13,562 nucleotides of DNA from Funneliformis mosseae (taxonomy: Eukaryota; Glomeromycota; Glomeromycetes; Glomerales; Glomeraceae), in contig CAJVPP010002778.1 of NCBI GenBank assembly GCA_910592005.1, positions 1 to 13,562 of the forward strand, written 5' to 3'. Positions 12,713 through 13,562 of this stretch are shown here, one piece after another. The notes under the pieces are model-generated. The model was not told the origin of the DNA and did no database searches. It worked only from the letters and a program-made list of their open reading frames with translations. A program made the translations under genes and the position numbers. Numbering within the stretch: the stretch's first letter is position 1; every line of letters starts with the position of its first letter.

Positions 12713-13242
12713 AACATAATAAAGTACGCGTAAAAGATTCGATAACTTGACATTTTGATGAATAATTTTATTACGTGTAAAAAAACAAAAAAAGAAAAGT
12801 TTTGCTTGTCCGAAAATTTTTGTGTATCGGAATTACAAATACTTAAACGTTACAAAGTTATTCCCTATTTCCCACCCGATTTAATATATTACCACTTATG
12901 AAGAAAGACTAGATTATCCGAAGACATGAAGAAAAGTGTCACCCTATAGACATCAATCACATTCATCATCTCATTCATAAGAGGGAGTGTAAACACTAAA
13001 AAAATAGACAAATGGAATCTGCACTTATTTATATTGAAATATGAAATTGTGGGATTTAAAAGATCATGTTGATCATATCCTATTTAGGACACCGGACGTC
13101 CGGACTTGATGTTAATTTGGCGATCAGTTCATGATGTCGAACGTGAACGAAAACGAGGTATTACCTCCAGTAATTTTTTTTATTAAGTTGTAACGTTGAT
13201 GTAACACAAAAATAAATACAAAAATTTTGGGACTAGCCCGCC
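12713..13242. other. Intergenic region downstream of HPM1
   Basis: No supported gene on either strand. The left part has the HPM1 poly(A) signal. The right part has a 12-base palindrome ccggacgtccgg (13092-13103) and a small inverted repeat gaggt/acctc (13155-13167). The GC content rises toward 13080-13170, which could mark decayed coding or repeat sequence, but I could not recover a convincing frame. Confidence 0.5.
13092..13103. repeat. 12-base palindrome ccggacgtccgg
   Basis: Perfect palindrome, entirely in a GC-richer island of an AT-rich spacer, with the CRE-like core gacgtc. It could be a transcription factor site or a remnant of an inverted-repeat element. Confidence 0.6.
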
Positions 13243-13335
13243 TCAAGCTTGCTGATCAGTGTTCTTAGCCTCAAGCTCGGTAACGCGTTGTCTCAATGTT
13301 TCAAGCTCAGATGGGTTAGCTTTGCTAACTGACAT
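13243..13335 (-). CDS. Short coiled-coil leader ORF, probably a truncated member of an expanded family (30 aa)
   Basis: A 30-codon frame encodes a Ser/Asn start followed by a heptad-like amphipathic stretch, SELETLRQRVTELEAKN, typical of a leucine-zipper coiled coil, then stops at 13243-13245. I recall proteins of arbuscular mycorrhizal fungi that open in almost the same way and continue for hundreds of residues as a long coiled coil; this is memory and not checked here. If correct, this copy is cut short by a stop or is a gene fragment. No good donor site precedes the stop. The promoter side is rich in palindromes, so transcription is plausible. It could also be a promoter-plus-leader cassette copied next to HPM1. 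Confidence 0.45.
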   Translation of the reverse strand: MSVSKANPSELETLRQRVTELEAKNTDQQA

Positions 13336-13494
13336 GATCAATAAAATTCCTTAACAAGCATTCAAAATCACGCGTGACAATTTGTCACGCCGATCACTTT
13401 TGCCAAGAAAAATTTTTATTAATACAGTGCGCGACACTTAAAGACTGAAATCACGTGATTTGTCCCGATCCCGAAATTTTAAAAAAGAGAAAAC
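13336..13494. promoter_or_regulatory. Palindrome-rich upstream region of the short coiled-coil ORF
   Basis: Contains tcacgcgtga (13368-13377, palindromic) overlapping gcgtgacaa-t-ttgtcacgc (13372-13390, a perfect 19-base inverted repeat), and aatcacgtgatt (13449-13460, palindromic with a CACGTG E-box core). The shared half-site is TCACG/CGTGA. The sites sit 33-55 and 114-125 bases before the ATG at 13335, fitting a promoter. Binding by bHLH-type or MBF-type factors is inference. Confidence 0.55.
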
Positions 13495-13562
13495 TTAACC
13501 TAGACCGGGGGGTTCAAGTTGCTTATCCTAGACCCCCAGGGTTCAGACTGGTTAATCTAGAC
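13495..13562. repeat. Degenerate tandem repeat, period 28-29 bases, running off the window
   Basis: ttaacctagac (13495), ttatcctagac (13523) and ttaatctagac (13552) head successive units. The first two units continue with a G/C run and then ttcaag or ttcagac. Spacing is 28 then 29 bases. The repeat is GC-rich compared with its surroundings and is cut by the window edge, so its full copy number is unknown. Confidence 0.6.

Noticed and set aside
13155..13167. Short inverted repeat gaggt/acctc considered as a hairpin or tRNA arm
   Set aside because: The arms are only five bases, no cloverleaf or box A/B pattern surrounds it, and such repeats are common by chance.

Overview
The window looks like nuclear DNA of an AT-rich, intron-dense filamentous fungus, most likely an arbuscular mycorrhizal (Glomeromycotina, Rhizophagus-like) genome. 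Evidence: very low GC outside exons, many short GT-AG introns (about 60-130 bases), fungal-type SNF1, ESA1, SGT2, La and HPM1 orthologues, and at the right edge a tiny coiled-coil leader ORF of a kind I recall as expanded in Rhizophagus. The last point is memory, not a search result. No prokaryotic, phage, CRISPR or toxin features were seen.

Layout from left to right: SGT2 (+, 365-2185, 10 exons); a convergent gap; ESA1 (-, 2769-4265, one exon); the La protein gene (-, 4710-6907, 10 exons); a 223-base divergent promoter; an ALKBH7-like dioxygenase (+, 7131-8035, 3 exons); a convergent gap; SNF1, the AMPK catalytic subunit (-, 8403-11019, 12 exons); a 166-base divergent promoter; HPM1, a protein-histidine methyltransferase (+, 11186-12712, 7 exons); then about 850 bases with palindromes, a 30-codon ORF (-, 13243-13335) and a tandem repeat running off the edge. 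All six large gene models were built by hand. Every exon junction keeps phase and joins recognisable protein sequence, giving 369, 498, 471, 253, 579 and 341 residues.

The genes are housekeeping and regulatory: tail-anchored protein targeting (SGT2), H4/H2A acetylation (ESA1), Pol III transcript chaperoning (La), a mitochondrial Fe(II)/2-oxoglutarate dioxygenase (ALKBH7), energy sensing (SNF1) and ribosomal protein uL3 methylation (HPM1). They do not form one pathway. The co-arrangement that may matter is the two head-to-head pairs (La/ALKBH7 and SNF1/HPM1), each with a short shared promoter.

I found no clearly new multi-gene system. The most interesting signals are: two successive phase-symmetric small exons in La, each encoding an IK(I/V)E SUMO-type motif; an intronless ESA1 among intron-rich genes; an in-frame, stop-free HPM1 intron built on an ATT repeat; and the palindrome-rich, repeat-bearing right edge.
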